Source: Duganella guangzhouensis (GTDB lineage: Bacteria; Pseudomonadota; Gammaproteobacteria; Burkholderiales; Burkholderiaceae_D). From it: a stretch of 64,000 bases of DNA. Location: the NCBI RefSeq assembly GCF_009674535.1, contig NZ_WKJK01000017.1, forward strand, positions 1 through 64,000, given 5' to 3'. The position numbers and the translations under genes are program-made. Of this stretch, positions 44,530 to 53,905 are shown piece by piece. Within the stretch, counting starts at the first letter, position 1. Each line of letters begins with the position of its first letter. The notes under the pieces were generated by a model that was given only the letters and a program-made list of their open reading frames with translations, was not told where the DNA came from and searched no databases.

Positions 44530-45521
44530 CAGAACGCGCCTGGCGACGTGGCGCCGCTGGCAAGACGTCGCGCGATCGGCGCGTCGTGGCGCACGGCGGT
44601 CATTTCGGCCACGATGGCGACCGCGATTTCCGGTGGTGTATGACTGCCGATCGGCAGGCCCACCGGGCCGTGGAGTCGTTGCAGTTCGGCCGGCGAGAAA
44701 TCGAAATGCTGCATCAGTCGCTCGCGCCGGCGCGCGTCGTTGAGACGCGAGCCGACCGCGCCCACGTAGAATGCTGGTGAACGCAATGCTTCCAACAGCA
44801 CCAGGTCATCCAGCTTGGGATCGTGGGTGAGGGCGACCACGGCGCAGCGGGCGTCGGCGTGCAGCGCGAGGAAGGCGTCGTCGGGCATGGTGGTCAGCAG
44901 GCGTGTGCCGGGCACACGCCATTCGGCGCCGTATTCCTCGCGCGGTTCGCAGATGGTGACGTCGTAATCCAGCGCCTGCGCCATCTGCGCCAGATAGTAC
45001 GAGATCTGGCCGGCGCCGACGATGAACAGCCGCCATTGCGGGCCGTGCACGGTGCGCAGCTGTTGGCCATTCCACTGCAATTCGTCGCCGCGCTGCGCGT
45101 TGGAGAGCGTGCTGCTGCCTCCGAGCAGATCGATTTCCCGTACCACCAATTCCCCCTGTTCCAGCCGCGCCGCCAGTTGATCCAGCTGGGCAGGATCGGG
45201 CTGCGGCTCGATCACCAGTTCCAGCGCGCCGCCGCAGGGCAGGCCGTAACGCGCCGCTTCTTCCTGAGTGACGCCGTAGGGCAGCGCGAACGGCTGCGCG
45301 CCGGCCAGGCGACCATCGCGCATGCGGGCGATCAGGTCGTCCTCGACGCAGCCGCCGGAGACCGATCCCACGGTCATGCCGTCATCGCGCAACACCAGCC
45401 AGGAACCGGCCGGACGCGGCGCCGAGCCCCAGGTGTGGGCCACGGTGACCAGCGCCAGGCCGTGGCCTTCGGCCGCCCAGCGACGGGCGGCCTCCAGTAC
45501 TTGCAAGTCGACGCTTTCCAT
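44499..45521 (-). CDS. XdhC/CoxI family maturation protein
   Basis: 340 residues. N-terminal XdhC motif TVAHTWGSAPRPAGSWLVL and SVSGGCVE; C-terminal Rossmann section (FIVGAGQISYYLAQMA, AVVALTHDP, YVGAVGSR). XdhC binds sulfurated molybdenum cofactor and inserts it into xanthine-oxidase-family enzymes. The ATG overlaps the upstream oxidoreductase stop by 1 nt, so it is the dedicated chaperone for that enzyme. Confidence 0.93.
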   Translation of the reverse strand: MESVDLQVLEAARRWAAEGHGLALVTVAHTWGSAPRPAGSWLVLRDDGMTVGSVSGGCVEDDLIARMRDGRLAGAQPFALPYGVTQEEAARYGLPCGGALELVIEPQPDPAQLDQLAARLEQGELVVREIDLLGGSSTLSNAQRGDELQWNGQQLRTVHGPQWRLFIVGAGQISYYLAQMAQALDYDVTICEPREEYGAEWRVPGTRLLTTMPDDAFLALHADARCAVVALTHDPKLDDLVLLEALRSPAFYVGAVGSRLNDARRRERLMQHFDFSPAELQRLHGPVGLPIGSHTPPEIAVAIVAEMTAVRHDAPIARRLASGATSPGAFCQTEEVASTE

Positions 45522-47710
45522 CAGGCTTGCAGTTCCTCGCTGCGCAGCGGCAGATTGCGCAGTCGCTTGCCGGTGGCGGCGGCCAGCGCGTTGGCCACGG
45601 CTGGCGCCAGCGGTGGCACGCCCGGTTCACCGATGCCGGTCGGCTTTTCGGCCGATGGCAGGATGTGCACTTCCACCTTGGGCATTTCGGTGATGCGGAT
45701 CGGCGCGTAGTCGTGGAAGTTGGATTGTTCGACCGCGCCATCCTTCAACGTGATGGCGCCGTGCAGCGCGGCCGACAGCGCGAAGCCAACGCCGCCCTCG
45801 ACCTGCGCCCGCACCACGTCCGGATTGACCACCATGCCGCAGTCCACTGCGCACACCACGCGGTCAACGCTGAAGCTGCCGTCGCTGTTGACGCTCACTT
45901 CAGCCACTTCCGCGACAAAGGTGCCAAAGGCTTCATGCACCGCCACGCCGCGCCCGCGTCGCGTGCCTGGCTGGCCAGCCGCCAGCGGCTGGCCCCAGCC
46001 GGCTTTGTCGGCGGCCAGACGCAGCACGCCGGCGTGGCGCGGATGTTTATCCAACAGTGACAGCCGGTAGGCCACCGCGTCCTGGCCGGCCACCGCCGCC
46101 AGTTCGTCGATGAAGGTTTCGGTGGAGTAGGCGGTATGGGTCGAGCCCACTGAGCGCCACCAGTGCACCGGCACCGGAACATCGGTGGGCGTGTGCAGTT
46201 CGACCCGCAGCGCCGGTATGCCATACGGCAGGTTGGACGCGCCTTCGACCGACACGCCATCGATACCATCCTTGACCATGCCGCTGAACGCGGTGCCGGT
46301 CAGGATGGACTGGCCGACCAGCCGGTGACGCCAGGCGGCGGGGCGGCCGTCGGCGCCCAGCGTGGCTTCCAGCGCGTGGTGGAAGGCAGGACGGTAGTAG
46401 CCGCCTTTGGTGTCGTCCTCACGCAGCCATACCATCTTGACCGGTTCGCGGCGCTTGGCGGCTTTGGCGATTTGCACCGCTTCCAGCACGTAGTCGCCGT
46501 CCTTGCTGGCGCGGCGACCGAAACTGCCGCCGGCGTACAGCATGTTGATCTTGACCTGTTCGGGACGTAGTCCCAGCAGTGCGGCCACCGCCGGCTGGTC
46601 GATCGACTGGAATTGGGCGCCGTACCAGAGTTCGCAATCCTGCTCGCCGATGCGGACCACGCAGTTCAGCGGTTCCATCGCGGCGTGGGCCAGATACGGG
46701 AAGTCGTAGCTGGCGCGCAGCACGCGTTCCGCTCCGGCCAGGGCGGCGTTGGCATCACCGTCGTTGCGCGCCACCGCGCCGGGTTGTTGTGCCAGCGCGC
46801 GGTAGCGGGTCATCAGTTCATCGGTACTGAGTGTGGAAGCTTTGCTGTCGTCCCACGTTACTTGCAGCGCGTCGCGGCCGTTCTTTGCGCTCCAGGTGTC
46901 CTTGGCCAGCACGGCGACGCCGCTCGGGATCTGCGCCACTTGCAACACGCCTTTGACGGCCAATGCTTTGCGAGCATCGAAGGATTTGACGGTGGCGCCG
47001 AAGCGCGGCGCATGCGCCACCACGGCGGTCAGCATGCCGGGCAGATGGACGTCCTGCGTGAAACGCGCGCGGCCATTGATCTTGTCGCTGCTGTCTTTGC
47101 GCGGCGCCTGTTTGCCGATTAACTTGAAGTCCTTGGGCGATTTCAGCGTGACGTCGGCCGGCACCGGCAGTTTGGCGGCGGCAGCGGCCAGTTCGCCAAA
47201 GCCGGCTTTGCGGCCCGACGCCGCGTGCGAGACCACGCTGTCGCTGACGCTGATGTCGGCGGCCGGCACGCTCCACTGTTGGGCGGCGGCGTTGACCAGC
47301 ATGGCACGCGCGCTGGCGCCAGCCTTGCGCATCTGCTCCCAGGAATTGGCGATGGCGGTGCTGCCGCCAGTGCCTTGGAAGGGGCCGAACATCAGGTTGT
47401 TGTAGCGGCTAGCATCGGCCGGCGCGCCTTCGACGCGAACCTGGCGCCAGTCTGCGTCCAGTTCTTCGGCCACCAGTGTGGCCAGGCCGGTGTAGGCTCC
47501 CTGGCCCATTTCGACGTGCTTGGAGATGACGGTGATTGCGCCGTCGGTGCCGATGCGGATGAAGGCGTTCGGTTCGAATGCGGGCGGTGCGGCCGCAGCG
47601 GCGGCGGTTGCGCCGGGCAGGTAGATGGCAAGTGTCAGGCCGGCCGCGCCTTGTGCCGCCTGGCGCAGGAAGCCGCGGCGGCTGTGGTTTTCAATGCGGG
47701 TGGTGTCCAT
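45521..47710 (-). CDS. Molybdopterin oxidoreductase large subunit (IorB-like)
   Basis: 729 residues. Twin-arginine leader SRRGFLRQ with a hydrophobic stretch at about 11-40 predicts folded export to the periplasm. Aldehyde-oxidase-type Mo-binding domains follow (GQGAYTGLATLVAEELDADW, GGSFGRRASKDGDY, and a C-terminal GVGEPG-like loop reading GIGEPGVPPLAP). With the small Fe-S protein it forms a two-subunit enzyme like isoquinoline 1-oxidoreductase; the real substrate may be an aldehyde or N-heterocycle. No FAD subunit gene is present. Confidence 0.92.
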   Translation of the reverse strand: MDTTRIENHSRRGFLRQAAQGAAGLTLAIYLPGATAAAAAAPPAFEPNAFIRIGTDGAITVISKHVEMGQGAYTGLATLVAEELDADWRQVRVEGAPADASRYNNLMFGPFQGTGGSTAIANSWEQMRKAGASARAMLVNAAAQQWSVPAADISVSDSVVSHAASGRKAGFGELAAAAAKLPVPADVTLKSPKDFKLIGKQAPRKDSSDKINGRARFTQDVHLPGMLTAVVAHAPRFGATVKSFDARKALAVKGVLQVAQIPSGVAVLAKDTWSAKNGRDALQVTWDDSKASTLSTDELMTRYRALAQQPGAVARNDGDANAALAGAERVLRASYDFPYLAHAAMEPLNCVVRIGEQDCELWYGAQFQSIDQPAVAALLGLRPEQVKINMLYAGGSFGRRASKDGDYVLEAVQIAKAAKRREPVKMVWLREDDTKGGYYRPAFHHALEATLGADGRPAAWRHRLVGQSILTGTAFSGMVKDGIDGVSVEGASNLPYGIPALRVELHTPTDVPVPVHWWRSVGSTHTAYSTETFIDELAAVAGQDAVAYRLSLLDKHPRHAGVLRLAADKAGWGQPLAAGQPGTRRGRGVAVHEAFGTFVAEVAEVSVNSDGSFSVDRVVCAVDCGMVVNPDVVRAQVEGGVGFALSAALHGAITLKDGAVEQSNFHDYAPIRITEMPKVEVHILPSAEKPTGIGEPGVPPLAPAVANALAAATGKRLRNLPLRSEELQA

Positions 47711-47720
47711 GGTCGTCCTT

Positions 47721-48179
47721 TCAGGCCAGCGCTTGCGCGGCTTCGTGGATGGCGGCGCGGATGCGGACGTAGGTGGCGCAGCGGCAGATGTTGCCGGCCA
47801 TGGCGGCGTCGATATCGGCGTCGCTGGGCTTGCGGTTCTGCTGCAGCAGTGCGACCGCGCTCATGATCTGGCCGGACTGGCAGTAACCGCACTGCACCAC
47901 GTCGAGCTTTTGCCAGGCCGCTTGCACGACTTGGCCGACGCGGGCATGGTCCACGCCTTCGATGGTGACGATTTTCTTGCCGACGGCGGCCGACACCGGG
48001 GTGCTGCACGAGCGCACCGGCTGGCCATCCAGATGCGCGGTGCAGGCGCCGCACAGGCCCATGCCGCAGCCGTATTTGGTGCCGGTCATTTGCAGGGTAT
48101 CGCGCAGCACCCAGAGCAGCGGTGTGTCGGGCGCGGCATCGACACGGCGGATGTTGCCGTTAATGTTCAGGGTAATCAT
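47721..48179 (-). CDS. [2Fe-2S] small subunit of the Mo oxidoreductase (IorA-like)
   Basis: 152 residues. First cluster CGMGLCGAC plus a later Cys (RSC); second cluster CGYCQSG with CRC near the C-terminus (GNICRCATY). Passes electrons from the Mo site of the neighbouring large subunit. 10-bp gap to that gene. It has no leader of its own, so it is presumably co-exported with the Tat subunit. Confidence 0.95.
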   Translation of the reverse strand: MITLNINGNIRRVDAAPDTPLLWVLRDTLQMTGTKYGCGMGLCGACTAHLDGQPVRSCSTPVSAAVGKKIVTIEGVDHARVGQVVQAAWQKLDVVQCGYCQSGQIMSAVALLQQNRKPSDADIDAAMAGNICRCATYVRIRAAIHEAAQALA

Positions 48180-48285
48180 GCCAGTTCTCTCCGGTCAGTG
48201 GAAATGCAGGCTTGCATGGTAAGCAGCCCGCGCGCGGAGGTGATAGCCTGATCGCCTGAGTTTCTTGCCTGATCCTATTTGGTGT

Positions 48286-49185
48286 TCACGCCGCGATTGC
48301 GCCGCGCCGCAGACCTTCGATGTCGCGCTTGGGCGGTGCGCCGAATTGGCGGCTGTATTCACGGCTGAATTGCGATGGACTCTCGTAGCCGACGCGGAAG
48401 GCGGCGCTGGCGGCGTCCAGGTGATCGTTCAGCATCAGCCGCCGCGCTTCGTTCAGGCGTAGCCACTTCTGGTACTGCAAAGGACTCATGGCGGTCAGTT
48501 GGCGGAAGTGGTGGTGCAGGCTGGAGCTGCTCATCTTCACCTTCAGCGCCAGTTCGTCGATGCTGAGCGGCTGGGCGTAGTGCACGCGCAGCCAGTCGAT
48601 CACGCGCGCAATGCGGAAACTCTGGCTGCCGGCCGAGGCGATCTGCCGCAGACGTAGCGCCTGATCGCTTTGCAGCAGGCGGTAATGGATTTCCTTCTCG
48701 ATCAAGGGCGCCAGCACGGCGCAGTCTTGCGGCTTGTCGAGCAAGGCCAGTAAACGCTGCATCGGTTCCAGCAGCGCCGGCGTCATGATGCCGACACCGG
48801 CCGCGCCGTGGCTGGCTGTGTCGTCGGGTGGCGGCGGCTCGGCCTGGGCGGCCAGTTCCGCAATCAGGCGCAGATCCAGCCGCAGCACCAGGCCGAGGCA
48901 GGGCTGTTCCGGACTGGCTTGCAGCACCTGCGAGCTGCCGGGCAGATTCATCGACGTCACCAGGAAGCGGCTGCTGTCGTAGCTATAGGCTTGCTCGCCA
49001 ATCACCAGCTGCTTGGCGCCCTGCGCCACCACCACAATACTGGGTTCGATCAGGCAAGCGGTGGGCGCTGTCGGCTGGTCGCGCCGGTACATGCCCAGAT
49101 TGGGCAAGGGCGACTGCCAGTTGTCAGCGGTGCGGGTCCAGCGGCTGATCGTCGCCGCCAGTTCGGCGTGGGGAGATGTCTGCAT
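48286..49185 (-). CDS. AraC-family transcriptional regulator
   Basis: 299 residues. AraC_N-type sensor domain at about 20-170 (SIVVVAQGAKQLVIGEQAYSYD) and a C-terminal double helix-turn-helix (IDELALKVKMSSSSLHHHFRQLTAMSPLQYQKW, SAAFRVGYESPSQFSREYSRQFG). Lies between the Mo enzyme genes and the CMD-cupin set and is divergent from the latter. The 203-bp gap between them holds no motif I can define. Confidence 0.93.
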   Translation of the reverse strand: MQTSPHAELAATISRWTRTADNWQSPLPNLGMYRRDQPTAPTACLIEPSIVVVAQGAKQLVIGEQAYSYDSSRFLVTSMNLPGSSQVLQASPEQPCLGLVLRLDLRLIAELAAQAEPPPPDDTASHGAAGVGIMTPALLEPMQRLLALLDKPQDCAVLAPLIEKEIHYRLLQSDQALRLRQIASAGSQSFRIARVIDWLRVHYAQPLSIDELALKVKMSSSSLHHHFRQLTAMSPLQYQKWLRLNEARRLMLNDHLDAASAAFRVGYESPSQFSREYSRQFGAPPKRDIEGLRRGAIAA

Positions 49186-49388
49186 GGCGAAGTGGGTGAA
49201 TTAACCGGTCATGATAGCGTGCCACGGCGCGGCTGGGGCGTGGTGCATTTACTTGACCTTATGAGCGCTGTTCATTAATTGCCCGCTGCGCCATTCATGA
49301 ATAACGCTCATATCGGCATTGCGCCGTAGCCGTCTACTCGCATCATGCGCTTGACCCTACACTGAGCGTTGATTGAAAGGAGAGTCCG

Positions 49389-50057
49389 ATGTCTATCCCC
49401 GCATTTGAACATTACACCAACGAGCTGCTGCTGGGCGATGTGTGGCAGCGCCCCGGCCTGTCGCCGCGCGATCGCGGCATCGTCACCGTGGCGACGCTGA
49501 TCGCCCGCAATCAGTCGCAGGAGCTGCCGTTCTATCTGAATCTCGCTATGGACAACGGCGTCAAGCCGGGCGAAGTGGCAGAAGTCATTACCCATCTGGC
49601 GTTCTACTCTGGCTGGCCGAATGCCAGCGCAGCCGCGCGCGTCGCGCAGACGGTATTCGCTGAGCGCGATATCAGCACGGAGCAACTGCCGGCCGCGAAG
49701 GTGCCGCTGCTGCCGTTGGACCAGGCAACGGAAGCGGCGCGCGCCAGCATGGTGGAACAGAACTTCGGCCAAGTGGCGCCGGGCGTGGTCAAGTACACCA
49801 CCGAGGCGCTGTTCCGCGATCTGTGGCTACGACCCGGCCTGGCGCCGCGCGATCGCAGCATGGTCACGGTCAGTGCGCTGGTGGCCTCGGGCCAAGTGGC
49901 GCAGATCACCTATCACCTCAACCGCGCCATGGATAACGGTCTCTCCGAGGCCGAAGCCGGCGAGATGCTGACTCAGTTGGCCTTCTATGCCGGCTGGCCT
50001 CACGTGTTCTCCGCCATGCCGGTATTTAAAGACGTCTTCGCTAAACGAAAGGAATAA
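49389..50057 (+). CDS. Carboxymuconolactone decarboxylase family protein, two CMD repeats
   Basis: 222 residues with tandem CMD units (YTNELLLGDVWQRPGLSPRDRGIVTVA and YTTEALFRDLWLRPGLAPRDRSMVTVS). The AhpD-type CxxC is absent, so peroxidase activity is unlikely. Function undefined; homologues often sit with cupins and YahK. 2 bp before the cupin gene. Confidence 0.9.
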   Translation: MSIPAFEHYTNELLLGDVWQRPGLSPRDRGIVTVATLIARNQSQELPFYLNLAMDNGVKPGEVAEVITHLAFYSGWPNASAAARVAQTVFAERDISTEQLPAAKVPLLPLDQATEAARASMVEQNFGQVAPGVVKYTTEALFRDLWLRPGLAPRDRSMVTVSALVASGQVAQITYHLNRAMDNGLSEAEAGEMLTQLAFYAGWPHVFSAMPVFKDVFAKRKE

Positions 50058-50059
50058 TC

Positions 50060-50479
50060 ATGGAACTCAAACGAGCAGGTTCACAGCCATCGGTCAAAGG
50101 ACCGGAACAATACTTCACCGGCACCGTCCGCATCGATCCGCATCATTCGGCCAGCGCGCCGGCGCGGGTGTCGGCCGCCAGCGTGACCTTCGAGCCGGGC
50201 GCGCGCTCGGCCTGGCATACGCATCCGCTGGGGCAGATCCTGATCGTCACCGCTGGCTGTGGCTGGACCCAATGCGAGGGCGAGGCCAAGGTGGAAATTC
50301 GCGCCGGTGATGTGATCTGGTGCCCGCCCGGCCACAAGCACTGGCACGGCGCCACCGCCACCACGGCCATGACGCACATCGCGGTGCAGGAATCGCTGGA
50401 TGGCGTGGCGGTGGTCTGGCTGGACAAGGTTCGCGATGAGGATTATCTGAGTCCACTAGGCGAAGTGCACGCGCATTAA
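50060..50479 (+). CDS. Small cupin-domain protein
   Basis: 139 residues, one cupin barrel with metal-ligand motifs HTHPLGQILIV and CPPGHKHWHG. Probably a metal-dependent enzyme or sensor of unknown substrate. Co-transcribed with the CMD gene (2-bp gap). Confidence 0.88.
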   Translation: MELKRAGSQPSVKGPEQYFTGTVRIDPHHSASAPARVSAASVTFEPGARSAWHTHPLGQILIVTAGCGWTQCEGEAKVEIRAGDVIWCPPGHKHWHGATATTAMTHIAVQESLDGVAVVWLDKVRDEDYLSPLGEVHAH

Positions 50480-50593
50480 GTGATTCCGATCATGGATCTA
50501 TGAATGGGCGTCATAAGGCCATGCAAATTCCGGCCCGTTTTTGTGCCCGTTCCGCCGTTATCATGCTCGCCTCAAGTAATGAAAGGAATACCC

Positions 50594-51643
50594 ATGACTG
50601 TCAAAGCCTACGGCGCTCACGCCGCTGACCAAGCCCTCGTCTCGATGGACATCACCCGCCGCGCGCCGGGCGCGCATGACGTGCAGATCGACATCGCCTT
50701 CTGCGGCGTATGCCACTCGGATCTGCACACCGTGCGCTCGGAATGGGCAGGCACCGTGTTCCCTTGTGTGCCGGGTCACGAGATTGTTGGTCGCGTGTCG
50801 GCGCTGGGCGGCCATGTCAGCGGCTTCAAGGTCGGTGATCTGGTGGGCGTTGGCTGTCTGGTCGACAGCTGCCAGCATTGCGAAGAGTGCGATGCGGGCC
50901 TGGAAAACTATTGCGACAATATGACCGGCACCTACAACTTCCCGACCGCCGACGCGCCGGGCCACACGCTGGGCGGCTACGCCGAGCAAATCGTGGTGCA
51001 TGAGCGTTATGTGCTGCGCGTCAGCCATCCGGAGCAGCAGTTGGCCGCCGTTGCGCCGCTGCTATGCGCCGGCATCACCACCTATTCGCCGCTGCGCCAC
51101 TGGAACGTGGGACCGGGCAAGAAGGTTGGCATCGTCGGCATCGGCGGTCTCGGTCACATGGGCATCAAGCTGGCGCGCGCGATGGGCGCGCATGTGGTGG
51201 CGTTCACTACCTCCGAGTCCAAGCGTCAGGATGCGGAGGCGCTGGGCGCGCATGAAGTGGTGGTGTCGAAGGATGCCGCCGCCATGGCCAAGCATGCCAG
51301 CAGCCTGGATCTGATTATCAACACGGTGGCGGCGCCGCACGATCTGGACGCTTTCGTCACGCTGCTGAAGCGCGATGGCACCATGACGCTGGTGGGCGTG
51401 CCGGCCGAACCGCATCCGTCGCCGGCGGTGTTCAATCTGATTGGCAAGCGCCGCGCGATTGCCGGCTCGATGATCGGCGGGATCCCGGAAACCCAGGAAA
51501 TGCTGGACTTCTGCGCCCAGCATGGCATCGTGGCTGACATCGAAATGATCCGCGCCGAGGATATCAACGCCGCCTACGAGCGCATGCTCAAGGGCGATGT
51601 CAAATACCGCTTCGTGATCGACAGCGCGACGCTGGCCGCCTGA
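50594..51643 (+). CDS. yahK: Zinc-dependent aldehyde reductase YahK
   Basis: 349 residues, the same length as E. coli YahK and nearly collinear with it. Catalytic zinc motif CGVCHSDLH plus GHE; structural zinc cysteines CQHCEECDAGLENYC; NADP(H) fold VGIVGIGGLGHMGIKLA. Reduces a wide range of aldehydes with NADPH. The ATG at 50594 has AAGGAA upstream; an in-frame start 90 bp further upstream lacks homology. Confidence 0.95.
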   Translation: MTVKAYGAHAADQALVSMDITRRAPGAHDVQIDIAFCGVCHSDLHTVRSEWAGTVFPCVPGHEIVGRVSALGGHVSGFKVGDLVGVGCLVDSCQHCEECDAGLENYCDNMTGTYNFPTADAPGHTLGGYAEQIVVHERYVLRVSHPEQQLAAVAPLLCAGITTYSPLRHWNVGPGKKVGIVGIGGLGHMGIKLARAMGAHVVAFTTSESKRQDAEALGAHEVVVSKDAAAMAKHASSLDLIINTVAAPHDLDAFVTLLKRDGTMTLVGVPAEPHPSPAVFNLIGKRRAIAGSMIGGIPETQEMLDFCAQHGIVADIEMIRAEDINAAYERMLKGDVKYRFVIDSATLAA

Positions 51644-51650
51644 GATTCCT

Positions 51651-52847
51651 ATGCAAAGCAATGTACTGAGCTCTGTGGACAACAGGGCGGGGCAGCCTGC
51701 TGCCTGGGGCGCGGTACTGGCGATGGCGCTGGGGGCGTTTGTGCTGGTGGCGTCGGAGTTCATGCCGGTCAGCCTGCTGACGCCTATCGCCGCCGACCTG
51801 CACATCACGGAAGGCCAGGCTGGCCAGGCGATTGCGATCTCCGGCGCGTTTGCGCTGCTGACTAGCCTGTGCATCAGCCGCCTGGCCGGACGGCTGGACC
51901 GCAAGGTGCTGCTACTGGCCATGACCTTGCTGATGATTGTCTCCGGCACGGTGGTGGCGTTTGCGCCCAACTACTTCGTGTTCATGGTCGGCCGCGCGCT
52001 GATCGGGGTGGCAATCGGCGGCTTCTGGTCGATGTCGGCGGCGGTCGCAATGCGCCTGGTGCCGGATCAGCAGGTGCCGCGCGCGCTGGCCATCGTCAAC
52101 GGCGGCAATGCGTTGGCGACGGTGATCGCGGCGCCGCTGGGCAGCTTCCTCGGCACGCTGATCGGCTGGCGCGGCGCGTTCTTCTGCGTGGTGCCGATGG
52201 CGGCGCTGGCCTTGGTCTGGAAGCTCGCCAGTCTGCCGGCCATGCGCAGCGAGGCCGCTCAAGGGGGCAATGTGTTCCGCCTGCTGGCGCGGCCGGTGGT
52301 TGCCTACGGCATGCTGGCGGTCAGCCTGTTCTTCATGGGGCAGTTTGCGCTGTTCACCTATCTGCGGCCGTTCCTGGAAGGCGTGACGCGGCTGGATGCC
52401 GCCGGCCTGTCGCTGATGCTGCTGTTGATGGGCGTAGCAGGTTTTGTCGGCACCACGCTGATTGGCGGCTTTTTAAAAGAGGGCTTGTACCGCACGCTGA
52501 TCATCACGCCATTGCTGATGGCGGCGATCGCGCTGGCGCTGATGGCCTTCGGCCAATTGACGGCGGCGGTGGCGTTGCTGTTGGCGGTATGGGGGCTGGT
52601 TGGCACGTCAGCACCGGTCGGCTGGTGGACCTGGCTGGCGCGCACCTTGCCGGATGATGCCGAAGCCGGCGGCGGTTTGATTGTCGCCGTGGTGCAGCTG
52701 GCCATTATGCTGGGCGCCACGCTGGGCGGCTTGATGTTCGACGCCAGCGGCTACCGCGCCACGTTTGAGCTGAGCGCGGGGGGGCTGATGATCGCCGCCG
52801 TCATGGCAATCATGACGGCACGCGCCAGCCGGCAGGCTGCCGCTTGA
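51651..52847 (+). CDS. MFS transporter, NepI/sugar-efflux-like (DHA1)
   Basis: 398 residues, 12 helices. SEFMPVSLLTPIAADL in TM1, GVAIGGFWSMSAAVAMRLVP and the GWWTW stretch parallel E. coli NepI (purine ribonucleoside efflux). Substrate not certain. 7 bp after yahK; its stop codon overlaps the TTG start of the next gene. Confidence 0.88.
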   Translation: MQSNVLSSVDNRAGQPAAWGAVLAMALGAFVLVASEFMPVSLLTPIAADLHITEGQAGQAIAISGAFALLTSLCISRLAGRLDRKVLLLAMTLLMIVSGTVVAFAPNYFVFMVGRALIGVAIGGFWSMSAAVAMRLVPDQQVPRALAIVNGGNALATVIAAPLGSFLGTLIGWRGAFFCVVPMAALALVWKLASLPAMRSEAAQGGNVFRLLARPVVAYGMLAVSLFFMGQFALFTYLRPFLEGVTRLDAAGLSLMLLLMGVAGFVGTTLIGGFLKEGLYRTLIITPLLMAAIALALMAFGQLTAAVALLLAVWGLVGTSAPVGWWTWLARTLPDDAEAGGGLIVAVVQLAIMLGATLGGLMFDASGYRATFELSAGGLMIAAVMAIMTARASRQAAA

Positions 52848-53905
52848 CGGCGTTCGCACCGCTGGCCGAGCTGCTTCGTCCGCGCACGCTGGATGAGGTG
52901 CTCGGCCAGCGTCATTTGCTGGCGGCGGGTGGAGCGCTGCGTCGGCCGCTGCATTCGATGCTGCTGTGGGGACCGCCCGGCGTCGGCAAGACTACGCTGG
53001 CGCGGCTGCTGGCTGCGGCGGGCGGCGGTGAGTTGTTGGCTGTGCCGGCGGTGCTGAGCAGCCAGCAAGAGCTGCGCGCCGCGCTACAGCGCGCCCAGGA
53101 ACGTCAGGCCGCCGGCCAGCGCACGGTGCTGTTCATCGATGAAGTTCACCGCCTGGATCGCACGCGCCAGGCCATGCTACTGTCAGCCTTGTCGCCGGCC
53201 ACGCTGCTGATTGCGGCCACCACTGAAAATCCCTCCTTTGCATTGGCGCCTGCGCTGCTGGCGCGTTTGCGCGTGCACGTGCTGTGGCCGCTCGATGAGC
53301 ATGATCTGCGCCTTCTGCTGGAGCGTGCCATGCGGCGCGCGCTGGCGCATTTATGCTTTGATGCCGAGGCGATTGCCAGGCTGGCCGCGTGGGCCGATGG
53401 CGATGGACGGCGTTGTCTCAATCTGCTGCAACAGACCGGCGCCGCCGCCGATGCCGCCGGCATCACCAGCGTCGACGCGGCGTTTGTGACGCAGGCGCTG
53501 AACCAGCAGGGCAGGCGCTTCGACAAGGGCGGCGACCAGTTCTACGATCAGATCTCGGCGCTGCATAAATCGGTGCGCGGTTCGAATCCGGATGCGGCGC
53601 TCTACTGGCTGGCACGCATGCTCGATAGCGGCACCGATCCGCGCTATCTGCTGCGACGCCTGACGGCGATGGCCTGGGACGATGTCGGCCTGGCCGATCC
53701 GCGCGCGCTGCGCATGGTGGAGCTGGCGGCTGAGAGCTGGCAGCGCGACGGCACGGCCGATGCGCATCTGGCGTTGGCGCAGGCGGCGTTGTATTTATCG
53801 GTCACCACGCGCAGCAATGCCAGCGCGATGGCGGTGATGCAAATGCGGCAGTATGTGCGCGAGGGCGGGGCGCCACCTGACGGCGGCCAGGCTTATTCCT
53901 TGTAG
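52844..53905 (+). CDS. RarA/MgsA-like AAA+ ATPase, short form
   Basis: 353 residues against about 430-450 for RarA. Walker A WGPPGVGKTTL, Walker B VLFIDEVHRLDR, sensor 1 TTENPSF, the RarA tetramer region (GDQFYDQISALHKSVRGSNPDAALYWLARMLDSG), ending at MRQYVREGG. The usual PVPLHLRNAPT tail is absent. Start is TTG overlapping the MFS stop. RarA acts at stalled replication forks; this looks like a second, reduced paralogue. Confidence 0.85.
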   Translation: MTAFAPLAELLRPRTLDEVLGQRHLLAAGGALRRPLHSMLLWGPPGVGKTTLARLLAAAGGGELLAVPAVLSSQQELRAALQRAQERQAAGQRTVLFIDEVHRLDRTRQAMLLSALSPATLLIAATTENPSFALAPALLARLRVHVLWPLDEHDLRLLLERAMRRALAHLCFDAEAIARLAAWADGDGRRCLNLLQQTGAAADAAGITSVDAAFVTQALNQQGRRFDKGGDQFYDQISALHKSVRGSNPDAALYWLARMLDSGTDPRYLLRRLTAMAWDDVGLADPRALRMVELAAESWQRDGTADAHLALAQAALYLSVTTRSNASAMAVMQMRQYVREGGAPPDGGQAYSL

